Assembly: GCA_016703005.1 (NCBI GenBank)
Contig: JADJCX010000005.1
Coordinates: 128,736 to 192,735 of the forward strand
Reading direction: 5' to 3'
Source of the DNA: Flavobacteriales bacterium
GTDB lineage: Bacteria > Bacteroidota > Bacteroidia > Flavobacteriales_F > PHOS-HE28
Length of the DNA: 64,000 nucleotides
Of the stretch, positions 28,028 to 36,719 are shown piece after piece (position 1 is the stretch's first letter; each line of letters opens with the position of its first letter). Both the position numbers and the translations under genes were made by a program. A model generated the notes under the pieces. That model was not told the DNA's origin. It searched no databases and saw only the letters and a program-made list of their open reading frames with translations.

Positions 28028-28711
28028 ATGCGCATCCTACGCCTTTTCGATCCGCGCAAACACTGGCGCATGCATTTTGGTCTGTTCGCGCTGGGTGTCA
28101 GTATTGTTCTCGGCATCAACGCATGGGTGTTGCGGAAGTCGGAGCCGGGAATTGTCGGCAAGGAGGCGGACCTGAGAACGGCGCACACGATCATGGTGCT
28201 CGGAAGTTTCGTCAGCGATGCCGGTGTGAGCGGTTGTGTGGAGGAGCGTCTGCAACGCGGGCTTTCCGTGTATCGCATTGGCAAAGGGCAACGGTTCCTG
28301 CTCACCGGCGACCATGGCCGAAAAGGCTACGATGAGGTGAACACGATGATGGACCGGTTGATCGCATTGGGCGTTCCGAAGGAGCACATCTTTCTCGACC
28401 ACGCCGGCTTCGATACGTACGACAGCATGTGGCGCGCGAAGCAGGTTTTCCAAGTGGACAGTGTGACCATCGTCAGCCAAGGCTTTCACTTGCCACGGGC
28501 GCAGTACATCGCTGCCTCGCTCGGGTTGAATGCACAGTCCATTGCGGCGGACCCGGTGGGTGGAAGCGTTTGCGACCGAGCGGGAATGCGCGAGCCCCTT
28601 GCGCGCGTGAAGGCTTTCTGCAATGTGTTGTTCGGTGCCGCGCCCCACCACGGCGGCCAGCCCATACCGATCACCGGCCCGGCCAATGCATCACACGATC
28701 GTATTCAATAG
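28028..28711 (+). CDS. SanA/YdcF/ElyC (DUF218) family membrane-anchored protein
   Basis: About 227 residues. One N-terminal transmembrane helix (FGLFALGVSIVLGINAWVL) is followed by a DUF218 domain: IMVLGSFV, FLLTGDHGRKGYDEVNTM, LGVPKEHIFLDHAGFDTYDS, VTIVSQGFHLPRAQYI. SanA is involved in envelope barrier function in enterobacteria; the biochemical activity is not established. Upstream in-frame ATG codons at 27977 and 27998 are possible starts. Confidence 0.87.
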   Translation: MRILRLFDPRKHWRMHFGLFALGVSIVLGINAWVLRKSEPGIVGKEADLRTAHTIMVLGSFVSDAGVSGCVEERLQRGLSVYRIGKGQRFLLTGDHGRKGYDEVNTMMDRLIALGVPKEHIFLDHAGFDTYDSMWRAKQVFQVDSVTIVSQGFHLPRAQYIAASLGLNAQSIAADPVGGSVCDRAGMREPLARVKAFCNVLFGAAPHHGGQPIPITGPANASHDRIQ

Positions 28712-28713
28712 CC

Positions 28714-28804
28714 AATGACCAATACTGAATTTTCAATGCTCAAGTTGGGCGTGCGTTTGGTCGCACATCATCGTGTTCCAACTGGAAATTGGATATTGGT
28801 CATT
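28714..28804. repeat. Intergenic imperfect inverted repeat
   Basis: AATGACCAATACTGAATTTTC (28714-28734) is inversely repeated as GGAAATTGGATATTGGTCATT (28784-28804). The segment is much richer in A+T than its surroundings and fills the gap between the SanA-like and RDD genes. Confidence 0.6.
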
Positions 28805-28822
28805 CATCATTGAACATTCACG

Positions 28823-29533
28823 ATGGACGCCATTCGCATCGATACCGCACAGAACGTGGGCGTGGACCACGAAGTAGCGAGCTTGGGTGAGCGCGGCTTG
28901 GCGTGGTTCTTCGACCGGTTGATCCTTGCTGGCTGGTTGATCGCGGTGCTCTTCTTGGTGAGCCTCGGCGATTTCGGCTTGGTGTTGATCCCATGGTGGG
29001 TGACCATGGTCGTTGCCTTGTTGCCTCTCATGCTGTACGACTTCATTTGTGAGGTCACCATGAACGGCCAGAGCATCGGCAAGCGCGCACGCAAGATCAA
29101 GGTGGCGCGTCTGGACGGCGGCCGACCAACGTTGGGGCAATACATCATGCGCCAAGTGCTGCGCCCGATCGACGGCTTCAGCTACCTCGGCGCTATCGTG
29201 ATCCTGGTGAACGGGAAGGGTCAGCGGCTGGGTGATCTGGCTGCAGGCACCTGCGTGGTGAGCCTGCGCAAGCGTACTTCCCTGAACGACACTTTGCTGG
29301 TAGAAGTGGAACCAACTCACGTTCCACTGTACCCCGAGGCGGTCAGGCTCACCGATGCACAAGCGCAGCTGATCAAGGAGGTGCTTTACGGCAACCGAGG
29401 CGACAATCGCTCGCACATTCTGTTGCAGGCCGCGGAGAAGGTGCAGGTGATCCTGAACGTGCGCACCGACCAGCGGCCACAGGATTTTCTGATCCGCGTG
29501 CTGAAGGACTACGTCACCTTGACAGGGAAATAA
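28823..29533 (+). CDS. RDD family membrane protein
   Basis: 236 residues. The first half has the RDD domain, with GLAWFFDRLILAGWLIAVLF carrying the conserved Arg-Asp pair, a second hydrophobic segment, SIGKRARKIKV, and a third helix with GQRLGDLAAGTCVV. The C-terminal ~80 residues are cytosolic and hydrophilic. RDD proteins may act in transport or stress response; no specific function can be assigned. Confidence 0.88.
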   Translation: MDAIRIDTAQNVGVDHEVASLGERGLAWFFDRLILAGWLIAVLFLVSLGDFGLVLIPWWVTMVVALLPLMLYDFICEVTMNGQSIGKRARKIKVARLDGGRPTLGQYIMRQVLRPIDGFSYLGAIVILVNGKGQRLGDLAAGTCVVSLRKRTSLNDTLLVEVEPTHVPLYPEAVRLTDAQAQLIKEVLYGNRGDNRSHILLQAAEKVQVILNVRTDQRPQDFLIRVLKDYVTLTGK

Positions 29534-29539
29534 TCGCGC

Positions 29540-30004
29540 TCAGTTCTGAATGATAATGATGGTGGCGTTGAGCACCTTCATGCGCTCGCTGTGGCGCATG
29601 CCGTTCACCAGAACGATCTTCTTTTCACCGTCAGGGTTGAGCACGCCGTCCTTCATCAGCGGACCATCAACCAGGATCTTCGCAACGTTCTTCGCACTGA
29701 TCTGGTCCGTTTCGCACTTCGCACCGGTACCGAGGAAAGTCCAGTCGTAGAACAGCACGCGGCCGTTCGGGTTCGACTGCATTTGCTTGTCCTTGTCGTT
29801 GTACTCGCGCCATTTGATGAAGGCGATCTCAGTACCATCCAGCGTCTGTACCGAGAAGTCGCATAGGCCCAGTTTGCAATCCTTCTTCACCAGCTTGCAA
29901 TAGGGTGTTCCATCAACGGTAACGAGGCCGTCGTCCACATCCACTTTCTGTGCACGCACTGAGGCGAAGGAGAAGAGAACGACAAGGAGGAGCAGGTAGC
30001 GCAT
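29540..30004 (-). CDS. Secreted hypothetical protein
   Basis: 154 residues with a signal peptide (YLLLLVVLFSFASVRAQ) and a small beta-rich domain containing three Cys near residues 36-48 (YCKLVKKDCKLGLCDF). It converges with the RDD gene. No family is recognised. A GAAAGTAG element just upstream reads CTACTTTC on the coding strand and may be a -7 box. Confidence 0.65.
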   Translation of the reverse strand: MRYLLLLVVLFSFASVRAQKVDVDDGLVTVDGTPYCKLVKKDCKLGLCDFSVQTLDGTEIAFIKWREYNDKDKQMQSNPNGRVLFYDWTFLGTGAKCETDQISAKNVAKILVDGPLMKDGVLNPDGEKKIVLVNGMRHSERMKVLNATIIIIQN

Positions 30005-30038
30005 GATCGGATGTTGTGCGGTGAAAGTAGTGGTGGGG

Positions 30039-30836
30039 TCAGGGTTTCGTCATGCGCAGGGCGTACACCATGGGCAACTTGCCTTCCATGCCCTTGATGA
30101 AGTAGTTGCCGTCGCCCGAAGGCACGGTCTTGTGGAAGCAGTCGTAGGGCGAACGATCGAACTCACGGAAGGCTTCCAACCGCAGACCGTTCCCCATGAG
30201 CGCCGTCAGCACATCGGCGAGGGGATGGTTCCACGAGTATGACTCCAACCGCAAGGAGGCATCCGGTGCGGCATAAGATCCTACTTCGTTCTCGATGATC
30301 GCTTCACGGTTGAAGTATGGGTACTGCACGTGCGTGAAGTCGTTGTCGAACATCCACACCGCCGGATGGAACTCCGCCATGATGAACCGGCCGCCGGGTT
30401 TCAGGTAGCGCGCAACATTCGCGGCCCATGGTTCCAGGTCGGGCAGCCAGCCAATGGTGCCATAGCTTGTGAAGACGATATCGAAGGCACCTTCCAGCTC
30501 CGGACGGAAGTCGATCACATTGCTCTCAATGAACGTTGCTTCCAAGTTGCAACGCTGCGCAAGCTCCCGTGCCTTGGTAATGGCCGTTCCGCTCAGGTCC
30601 AGTCCGGTGACCTTGGCACCCAACCGCGCCAGCGATAACGTGTCCTGTCCGAAGTGGCATTGCAGATGCAGCATGTCCAAACCCCCCACATCGCCCATCA
30701 AGTCGAGCTCGATGCCGTTCAGCGTTCCCTTGCCCTTCAAGAACGCATCAACATCATAGAATGCCGAACCATAGTGCAGCTCTGCACGTGCGTCCCACAA
30801 TGCGCGGTTCGTTTCGAATGCGGTCTTCTGATCCAT
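30039..30836 (-). CDS. Class I SAM-dependent methyltransferase
   Basis: 265 residues. Motif I is MLHLQCHFGQDTLSLARLGA, followed by VTGLDLSGTAITKARELA and motif IV FDIVFTSYGTIGWLPDL. The C-terminal part contains PSGDGNYFIKGMEGKLPMVY, which may cap the substrate. This group is usually annotated only as a class I methyltransferase; the substrate is unknown. Confidence 0.87.
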   Translation of the reverse strand: MDQKTAFETNRALWDARAELHYGSAFYDVDAFLKGKGTLNGIELDLMGDVGGLDMLHLQCHFGQDTLSLARLGAKVTGLDLSGTAITKARELAQRCNLEATFIESNVIDFRPELEGAFDIVFTSYGTIGWLPDLEPWAANVARYLKPGGRFIMAEFHPAVWMFDNDFTHVQYPYFNREAIIENEVGSYAAPDASLRLESYSWNHPLADVLTALMGNGLRLEAFREFDRSPYDCFHKTVPSGDGNYFIKGMEGKLPMVYALRMTKP

Positions 30837-30858
30837 GACGGCGAATGTCGCAACGAAA

Positions 30859-30881
30859 AGGGCGCCCGTTGGGGGCGCCCT
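30859..30881 (-). terminator. Intrinsic terminator downstream of the LolA-like gene
   Basis: AGGGCGCCC-GTTGG-GGGCGCCCT is a perfect 9-bp stem with a 5-nt loop. On the minus strand it is followed by TTTT (AAAA at 30856-30859 on plus). It lies between the 3' end of the LolA-like gene and the start of the methyltransferase gene. Confidence 0.8.
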
Positions 30882-30902
30882 CTCCAGTTGGTTTTCGTGT
30901 GA

Positions 30903-31553
30903 TCAGCGCATGTCGTTTACCGCCACGCCGGGATACTTCGTTTTGTCGAACACGAAGAGCGCATCGGCCAGTGCCGGGTTCGCAACGAAGCGTTTCAACG
31001 TGTAGGTGACGATGTTGCCGTCCTTGTATAGGATCTGCACTTGGCGTGCTTCTTCCTTCGTCTTGTCGACAGTCAGAATGATGGTGTGGTATGGCTTCGC
31101 CGCCGCGTCGGTCGGGAACAACTTGATCGTTTGCATCATGGCTCCCGTTGCATCGGCCTTCTCTTCCACGAACTGGCTCTTGAAGCCCTTCTCGTACATG
31201 GTGAAGAGCTTGCTCGGGTCCAGTTCCTGGTCCATTTCGGCCGGATCACTGATGGTCACTTCGTTGGTTTCCTTGCTGTAAGTGTACAGCGCGGTGCCGT
31301 CGTTGATGATCGTGTTATCGGCCAGCACCAAGTTGAATTTCTTGCCCTTGGTCTTGATCGTGCCGGTCTGCTTCACATCCAATTTGTCCTTGGTGCTTTG
31401 CAGGCGTGTGGTGAAGTCGGCCTCGAAACTTGTCCAGGTCTTGCTCTTCGCCACCAGCTTGTCAACGATGGCGCGACTGCGGGCATCGTCCTGCGCGCTG
31501 GTATTCAGGTTGAGCAGGAGGGAAGCGGTGAGAAGAAGGAGCGTGCTTTTCAT
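30903..31553 (-). CDS. LolA-like outer-membrane lipoprotein carrier
   Basis: 216 residues. A signal peptide (LLLTASLLLNLNTSAQ) is followed by the open half-barrel of LolA: SFEADFTTRLQSTKDKLDVK, GTIKTKGKKFNLVLADNTII, ALYTYSKETNEVTISD, and later KLFPTD and ILYKDGN. LolA shuttles lipoproteins from the LolCDE complex to the outer membrane. The start at 31553 fits the signal peptide, and a CTACTTTCG element lies ~6 bp upstream. Confidence 0.88.
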   Translation of the reverse strand: MKSTLLLLTASLLLNLNTSAQDDARSRAIVDKLVAKSKTWTSFEADFTTRLQSTKDKLDVKQTGTIKTKGKKFNLVLADNTIINDGTALYTYSKETNEVTISDPAEMDQELDPSKLFTMYEKGFKSQFVEEKADATGAMMQTIKLFPTDAAAKPYHTIILTVDKTKEEARQVQILYKDGNIVTYTLKRFVANPALADALFVFDKTKYPGVAVNDMR

Positions 31554-31559
31554 GATGGG

Positions 31560-31568
31560 GCGAAAGTA
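31560..31568 (-). promoter_or_regulatory. Possible -7 box for the LolA-like gene
   Basis: CGAAAGTAG on plus reads CTACTTTCG on minus, immediately upstream of the start codon. A near-identical element occurs before the gene at 29540-30004. It resembles the flavobacterial TAnnTTTG box with one mismatch. Confidence 0.3.
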
Positions 31569-31620
31569 GGCCCGGCAATTGGCAATGCCTGTGCCGAAGT
31601 GATCGACCACACGTGAGTCC

Positions 31621-32331
31621 TCAGGCCAGCGGCAGCCCCAGCACCCACCGCTCCATCATCTTCCTCCCAAGGAGTTGCCCGATTACCCGGTATCGCGAGT
31701 GCGCGAGGGGATTATTGCCTGCCAAGGGTTCGCTCATCACCCCGATCTCCCGTTGGTAGTAGTTGCTGTGGACGAACCGTTGCCCATCGCCTTCCACGAC
31801 AATGAACCCGACGTGGTTGTCCAACCCTACTGCGTAGAGTCCATCACCAGTTGCTTCCAGGTACGTCGCGACCTCCTCCACGGACCGATCGCTGAACGCC
31901 TTGGCCCCATCGGCCATTTTGCGGATCATCGGCTCCGCAGCCAGTTGCGCCCACTTGAACCTGGGTAGGTCGAACCCCACCTGTTGCAGTGTTGTGGTAA
32001 TGAAGTACCCGCATGCGATGGTGCCTTGCCCGGGAACAGTCGTTGTTCCATTGAAGTCCCAAGGCGTGCCGTACCAGCGAGGAAAGACCTCGATCGTCAG
32101 TTGGCGGAACACATAGTTGCGTGCGCTATCCAGCAGCACTGTGCGCTCCACACTATCGGCTTTCTGGTACGCGGTGTTGAAGCTGTCTCTCCGGGCTTCG
32201 ATCGCACCCAGAACATCCGTGTAGCTCGCGGGCACGGATGGCGCCATGGCCACCTGCGGCCGAGGTGGGGTATTGCAGAGGTTGCCGGTGAGCAGCCACG
32301 CGCCGATCGCGAAGCACCAATTCGAAAGCAT
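31621..32331 (-). CDS. Secreted papain-fold (NlpC/P60-like) hypothetical protein
   Basis: 236 residues with an N-terminal hydrophobic segment (CFAIGAWLLTGNLC). It contains YGTPWDFNGTTTVPGQGTIA followed by CGYFITTTLQQVGFDLPRFK, then YAVGLDNHVGFIVVEG and FVHSNYY. Cys, His and a later His/Asn are spaced as in NlpC/P60 papain-like peptidases, but no standard subfamily motif is clear. It may be a cell-wall peptidase or amidase; this is an inference from residue order. Confidence 0.6.
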   Translation of the reverse strand: MLSNWCFAIGAWLLTGNLCNTPPRPQVAMAPSVPASYTDVLGAIEARRDSFNTAYQKADSVERTVLLDSARNYVFRQLTIEVFPRWYGTPWDFNGTTTVPGQGTIACGYFITTTLQQVGFDLPRFKWAQLAAEPMIRKMADGAKAFSDRSVEEVATYLEATGDGLYAVGLDNHVGFIVVEGDGQRFVHSNYYQREIGVMSEPLAGNNPLAHSRYRVIGQLLGRKMMERWVLGLPLA

Positions 32332-32391
32332 GCGGGTTGTTTCTTCCCGAATGCACGAAGGCGCGAGGCGTAACGAGCGAGGCGATCGCCG

Positions 32392-32859
32392 TTACCGTTT
32401 CGGCTGCAGCATGGTGCCCGTGCAGTTCTTGGCCCCGCAACGGCATGCCCAGATCTTCTTCAGCCTGGGAGTGTGCCGTTCCTCCAACACGATGCCGTAG
32501 TTGTAGGTCAGTTCTTCGCCGGGCTTGATGTTCCGCAGCGCTTCGATGATCACTTTGGCTTTGCGCAGGTCGCCGCTCGCATGGTCGTGCACGTAGGCTA
32601 CGCAGTTGGGCGCACAGCTATGGTTGAGCCAACGGGCCGTGTTGCCGCCCACGTTCGCGTCGATCACGTACTTCTCGTTCAGGGTGAAGAGAAAGGTGTG
32701 GCCACTGTCCGCATCGGCGTGCTCCAGGTTCGACGCTTGGCGAGTGGTGAGCAGTTGCCCTTTGTACTCGATGATCTCCTCGCCCTTATGGATCGCAACC
32801 AAGGCGCGTGCGCCCGTTCCGTGGATCGCGGAAACATGGGCCGCTATTTTCTTGCTCAT
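32392..32859 (-). CDS. SET-domain protein lysine methyltransferase-like (canonical motif)
   Basis: 155 residues, almost entirely a SET domain: GTGARALVAIHKGEEIIEYKG, FTLNEKYVIDANVGGN, ARWLNHSCAPNC (the N-H-S-C pseudoknot motif), GEELTYNYG, and a post-SET zinc site (CRCGAKNC). The ATG overlaps the stop of the upstream SET gene by 4 nt. Bacterial SET proteins of this kind may methylate DNA-binding or ribosomal proteins; the target here is unknown. Confidence 0.9.
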   Translation of the reverse strand: MSKKIAAHVSAIHGTGARALVAIHKGEEIIEYKGQLLTTRQASNLEHADADSGHTFLFTLNEKYVIDANVGGNTARWLNHSCAPNCVAYVHDHASGDLRKAKVIIEALRNIKPGEELTYNYGIVLEERHTPRLKKIWACRCGAKNCTGTMLQPKR

Positions 32860-33353
32860 CGCTTGGCGGTCTTGCCTTTCGTCTTCGGCTGGTATTTCAG
32901 CATCACGCCACGGCAATTCGCCGCTCCACAAAAGCAGGCCCAGTTCTTCCGTTCCTCGGCGGTGATGGGTGCGGTAGTGCACACATCGTAGTCGTAGGTC
33001 AACTCCTCACCGGCCTTGATGTTACGCAGGGCCGAGATCACCACCCGGTCCTTGCGCGGATTGCCTCCCGGATCGTCGACGATCTCCGCAACGCAGTTCG
33101 GGTCGCAACCCGTGTTGATCCACTTGGCGATGTTGCCGTTCACGTTGGCATCCACTACCCAATGCTCGTTCAGGATGAACAGGAAGGTGTGGCCGGTGTC
33201 CTCTCCGCCGTACGTATCATCAGCGATATCGTGCGTGATCAAGCGGCCTTCGTAGTCGACGATCTCCTCGCCCTTCTTGATGGCGGCCACGGCCACCACG
33301 CCGCTGCCATGGATCTTGCTGCGCTTGCGCGCGATCTTCGGATTGTTGGTCAT
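32856..33353 (-). CDS. SET-domain protein with altered pseudoknot motif
   Basis: 165 residues. The SET domain has GSGVVAVAAIKKGEEIVDYEG, FILNEHWVVDANVNGN, AKWINTGCDPNC, GEELTYDYD and post-SET CFCGAANC. The normally invariant Asn-His-Ser is Asn-Thr-Gly, so the SAM/lysine pocket differs from that of the downstream paralogue. A Lys-rich tail ends the protein. The start is set at ATG 33353 because the upstream extension is low-complexity. Co-translated with the second SET gene. Confidence 0.87.
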   Translation of the reverse strand: MTNNPKIARKRSKIHGSGVVAVAAIKKGEEIVDYEGRLITHDIADDTYGGEDTGHTFLFILNEHWVVDANVNGNIAKWINTGCDPNCVAEIVDDPGGNPRKDRVVISALRNIKAGEELTYDYDVCTTAPITAEERKNWACFCGAANCRGVMLKYQPKTKGKTAKR

Positions 33354-33412
33354 CTTGTGGTACTTCCGGACGTGTCGGGGGAAAAAGCGCGCGAAGATGG
33401 GAGGCGGGACGG

Positions 33413-33450
33413 AATGGAAAATGAAGAATGTAAAATGTAGAATGACCAAC
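33413..33450. repeat. Short A-rich intergenic repeat of AATG/TGTAAAATG words
   Basis: The interval before the SET gene pair contains AAAATGAAGAATGTAAAATG and GTAGAATGACC, a run of near-repeats 9-10 bp apart. The composition is unlike the surrounding GC-rich sequence. Confidence 0.4.
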
Positions 33451-33470
33451 AGGGCGCCGCAGTTCCTCTT

Positions 33471-34901
33471 TCAACTGAAGTACACCGTGCAAACACCCAC
33501 CGCCGTGATCACGCAGATCAGGTCCACCAAGAGCATGATGCCGAGGGTGTAGCGGCTGTTCTTCACGTTCACGCTGCCGAAGTAGAGCGCCACCACATAG
33601 AAGGTGGTCTCCGCTGCGCCTTGGAAGAGGCAGGAGAGTTGGCCCGTGAGACTATCGGGGCCGTAGGTCTTCATGGCGTCGAGCATGAAGCCCCGCGAGC
33701 CGCCGGCGCTGAAAGGGCGCATCAGCGCAACCGGGATCGCATCGATCACTTGTTTGTCCACGCCCACCAAGGCCATGGTCCACGAGAGGCCGTCCATGAC
33801 GATGCCCATCAAGCCGCTGTTGCGGAAGATGCTCAGGGCGGCCAGCATGGCGATCATGTAGGGCAGCACGCGCAACCCCGTGGTGAAGCCGTCCTTGGCG
33901 CCGTGGATGAACGAATCGAACATGTTGGTGCCCTTCTGCGTGAAGTAGCGCTCGAACAGGAAGGCATAGCCAACGATCAGCAGGATGATCACCAGCAGCA
34001 TGCCGTTGCTGAGGTTGTCGGTGAAGTGGAATTTCTGCACGCCACCCAAGCCGGTGATGTAAGCCATCAATCCACCGATCACCACGCTTACGCCCACCAC
34101 GCTCAGCATCACGGGCAGGTTGAAGAGGTTGATGCGTTGCTTCCACGCCACCAGGAACAACGCGGCAATGGTGCCGACGAAGGAGGTGATGATGCACGGG
34201 ATCATGATGTCGGCCGGGTTGGCAGCGCCTTGCGCCGCGCGGTAGCCGATGATGCTCGTGGGCAACAGCGTAAGGCCCGCAGCGTGCAGGCATAGGAACA
34301 TGATCTGGCTGTTGGTGGCCTTGTCCTTTTCCGGATTGTCGGCCTGCATGCTCTCCATGGCCTTAAGGCCGAAGGGCGTGGCGGCGCTATCGAGGCCGAG
34401 GAAGTTGGCCGCGAAGTTCAAGGTCATGAAGCCGTAGGCCGGGTGGTCCTTGCTGAGGTCGGGGAATATCCGGTGGAAGATGGGGGAGAGGACCTTCGCC
34501 ATTTTCTCCATGGCGCGTGAATCCACCAGCAGGTTCAGCAGGCCGCAGAAGAAGGTGAGGTAGCCGATCAGCGGCAACCAGAGACTCGTCAGCGTGCTCT
34601 TACATGTTTCGAACAAGCCATCGGCCTGTTGCTTGCCCACGCTCACCTTCACCACACCGGTGCTATTGATGGTGTAGAGCTTGTCGCCTTGTTGGTACCC
34701 TGCTTCACCGGCGCTGCGGATGTTGGCCAGCAGCGGTGTGCCTTGCAGCGCAGTGGTGTCCATCTCCGCCACTATGAACGGATCGCCTTGTTTGCCGTTC
34801 ACCAATCCCCCCAACGTGTACTGATGACCCGTTGCCAGCATCACCAGCACGTAGCCGATGCTGAGGATGCGGATGAAGGTCCAGAAGCGGGAGAGGGCCA
34901 T
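33471..34901 (-). CDS. Fused SpmA/SpmB-like nucleoside-recognition (Gate) domain membrane protein
   Basis: 476 residues with ~10 transmembrane helices. The N-terminal half has the SpmA-type Gate domain (LGLDSAATPFGLKAMESM and NSQIMFLCLHAAGLTLLPTS). The C-terminal half has the SpmB type (GFTTGLRVLPYMIAMLAAL and MRPFSAGGSRGFMLDAMK). In Bacillus these are separate spore maturation proteins; in Bacteroidota the fusion is common and unrelated to spores. It may transport a nucleoside or cation; this is not established. Between helices 1 and 2 there is a ~90-residue extracytoplasmic loop. Confidence 0.9.
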   Translation of the reverse strand: MALSRFWTFIRILSIGYVLVMLATGHQYTLGGLVNGKQGDPFIVAEMDTTALQGTPLLANIRSAGEAGYQQGDKLYTINSTGVVKVSVGKQQADGLFETCKSTLTSLWLPLIGYLTFFCGLLNLLVDSRAMEKMAKVLSPIFHRIFPDLSKDHPAYGFMTLNFAANFLGLDSAATPFGLKAMESMQADNPEKDKATNSQIMFLCLHAAGLTLLPTSIIGYRAAQGAANPADIMIPCIITSFVGTIAALFLVAWKQRINLFNLPVMLSVVGVSVVIGGLMAYITGLGGVQKFHFTDNLSNGMLLVIILLIVGYAFLFERYFTQKGTNMFDSFIHGAKDGFTTGLRVLPYMIAMLAALSIFRNSGLMGIVMDGLSWTMALVGVDKQVIDAIPVALMRPFSAGGSRGFMLDAMKTYGPDSLTGQLSCLFQGAAETTFYVVALYFGSVNVKNSRYTLGIMLLVDLICVITAVGVCTVYFS

Positions 34902-35000
34902 GGGGGAGTCTGCCGCAAAGCAGCACGGCTTCGGCCTCGCTGCTGCTTCAACACTTAGTTATCGGCGAACACCACAGTGTGAAGGACAACGGTCAGCGCC

Positions 35001-35558
35001 TCACCCCTTCACCAACCGCTCGATCTGCAGGAAGTGCCGCTGCTGGTGGGCGACAGGGAAGCGGAAGGCATCACCGGCCTTGAAGCGGATGATTGGCCCC
35101 AAGGAACTCGTCACCTTCATCGCATTCAAGTCGGTGGTGCGCGCTTGCTGGAGTAGTTGGAGCAAGGTTTCGCAGAGGGTTATGAACCGCGCTATGCTCT
35201 CGGATGATGCGCCATGGTTGCGAGCCGGGTCGAACATCTTCATCGTTTTCATGCGCCACGCGATGCGTCCGCCGGGTTTGGGCAGCATGCTTTTGGTGAA
35301 GTAGTTGCCCAGCAGGCCGGGGTGGAATTCTCCGTTCGGCTTCAACGTTGAAGCGCGTTTGGCGAAGACCTGCTGCAATCCCTTCGCATAGATGCCGCTG
35401 CTGAGGTTGAGGTGCTCGAAGACTTCCACTGCGTTCCATTGGTCGGCAGCTGGGCGGCGCAACAAGACTTCCGCCGGAAGTTGTTGGATCTCCTTCGCTC
35501 TGGAGATCTGGGTGCGCAGAACGGCGCCGAGGTTGTCGATCAGTTGTTGTGTGTTCAT
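35001..35558 (-). CDS. DinB-family protein
   Basis: 185 residues forming the four-helix DinB bundle. The putative metal-binding His residues are in AVEVFEHLNL and VAHQQRHFLQIERL (H...HxxxH), as in bacillithiol- or mycothiol-dependent S-transferase-like members (DinB/YfiT). Because bshA is present in the window, a bacillithiol-linked role is possible but not shown. The start at 35558 was chosen; an upstream start would add 11 atypical residues. Confidence 0.8.
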   Translation of the reverse strand: MNTQQLIDNLGAVLRTQISRAKEIQQLPAEVLLRRPAADQWNAVEVFEHLNLSSGIYAKGLQQVFAKRASTLKPNGEFHPGLLGNYFTKSMLPKPGGRIAWRMKTMKMFDPARNHGASSESIARFITLCETLLQLLQQARTTDLNAMKVTSSLGPIIRFKAGDAFRFPVAHQQRHFLQIERLVKG

Positions 35559-35603
35559 GGGGCGAAGGAATCCCGCAGCGCTGCGAAACACACTTGATGT
35601 GGA

Positions 35604-36170
35604 TCAAGAACGTTTTCTGCGCAAACGGCTGAAGGTCTCCGGCGTCATACGCAAGTAGCTCGCGATGTCCTTCTGCGATACCAGTTGAAGCAGGTGCGGA
35701 CTGCGCGCCACCAACCGATCGAAACGTTCCTCAGCGCTCAAACTCAGTTGCTCGATCTCGCGGGTGCTGCGGCCTACGAGCAGTTCTTCCAGGATCAACC
35801 GCCCGAAGCGTTCCATCACCGGCATTTCGTTGTAAAGCCGCTGCAAGGCTTCGTGGTCGATGCCCACCAATACGCTGTCGGTTATCGCCACCACATCGAA
35901 GCGCGCAGGTTTGCGCGTAACGAACGAGGCATACTCGCCGCTCCAACTGCCGTCGTAAGCGAAGCCCACGCAGAGATCCTCGCCGTCGTGCGGGAACGAC
36001 AACCGCTGCACGCCGCTCTTCACGATGTAGAAACGCTGCTCCACTTGGCCCACGGCGCAAACCGATGCACCCCGGCTGAAGGCGTGCTCGGTCCAGTACG
36101 GTGCGATGCGCTCCCAGTCACTCTGATCCAACGGCACGTAGCGCTCCAAGGTGCGGCGAACAAGTTCCAT
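35604..36170 (-). CDS. Crp/Fnr-family transcriptional regulator
   Basis: 188 residues. The cNMP-binding domain contains GQVEQRFYIVKSGVQRLSFP and FAYDGSWSGEYASFVTRKPA. A short C-terminal helix-turn-helix contains VSQKDIASYLRMTPETFSRL. This is the common Bacteroidota Crp type. The effector is unknown. It lies upstream of DinB, is transcribed in the same direction, and is divergent from the small lipoprotein gene at 36225. Confidence 0.9.
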   Translation of the reverse strand: MELVRRTLERYVPLDQSDWERIAPYWTEHAFSRGASVCAVGQVEQRFYIVKSGVQRLSFPHDGEDLCVGFAYDGSWSGEYASFVTRKPARFDVVAITDSVLVGIDHEALQRLYNEMPVMERFGRLILEELLVGRSTREIEQLSLSAEERFDRLVARSPHLLQLVSQKDIASYLRMTPETFSRLRRKRS

Positions 36171-36210
36171 GGTCCGAAGTAAGGCGTACCGCGCATCAAT
36201 GGTGCGTCAC

Positions 36211-36218
36211 TATTTTGG
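36211..36218 (+). promoter_or_regulatory. Likely -7 box of the lipoprotein gene
   Basis: TATTTTGG, close to TAnnTTTG, lies 14 bp before ATG 36225, so the transcript would have almost no leader. Confidence 0.4.
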
Positions 36219-36224
36219 GACCTG

Positions 36225-36698
36225 ATGGTGCGCACCGGTCTGCTCCTCCTATTTCTTGTTGGCGCCACCGCGTGCAATAAGTACTACTTGGTGCGGCCCG
36301 TCGAGATCACCTACCGCACGCAGTACATCCTGAAGAACCCCGATGCGCTGTTGCGCTTCTCGAATTCCATCGCATTCGAGGCGCCCTTCAACTTGGAACG
36401 TTCCGACACGCTGCATGCTGCCACCCGGGCCCGCATGGACTCGATCGGTGTTCACCGCGTGGAGGTACGCGGCCTCGGTTCCTATGACCTGGACCAAAGC
36501 ACCTTCGCCAATGCACCACCCTACGTGGTGGTGTTGCACCGCTACGGAAAGTCACGGCGCGGGGTGCACGAGGAGGTGACGATCTTCCGTGGTCCGGCGC
36601 CCCTGCCCAAGGCCGTGCAGCAATACCTCTGGTCAATGGGTCAGAGCGCGGTCAACGACACCGTTTATGCGCGGGTGGAAGGAGGAAGAGGCCGGTAA
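36225..36698 (+). CDS. Small lipoprotein, hypothetical
   Basis: 157 residues. A lipoprotein signal (GLLLLFLVGATAC, Cys ~17) precedes a beta/alpha domain with no recognised family. The sequence contains YAVEV-like strands such as GVHRVEVRGLGSYDL and VVVLHRYGKSRRGVHEEV. The start is the ATG directly after the promoter-like box. Confidence 0.65.
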   Translation: MVRTGLLLLFLVGATACNKYYLVRPVEITYRTQYILKNPDALLRFSNSIAFEAPFNLERSDTLHAATRARMDSIGVHRVEVRGLGSYDLDQSTFANAPPYVVVLHRYGKSRRGVHEEVTIFRGPAPLPKAVQQYLWSMGQSAVNDTVYARVEGGRGR

Positions 36699-36719
36699 GG
36701 ACCTGTTGGGCGGGTTACA

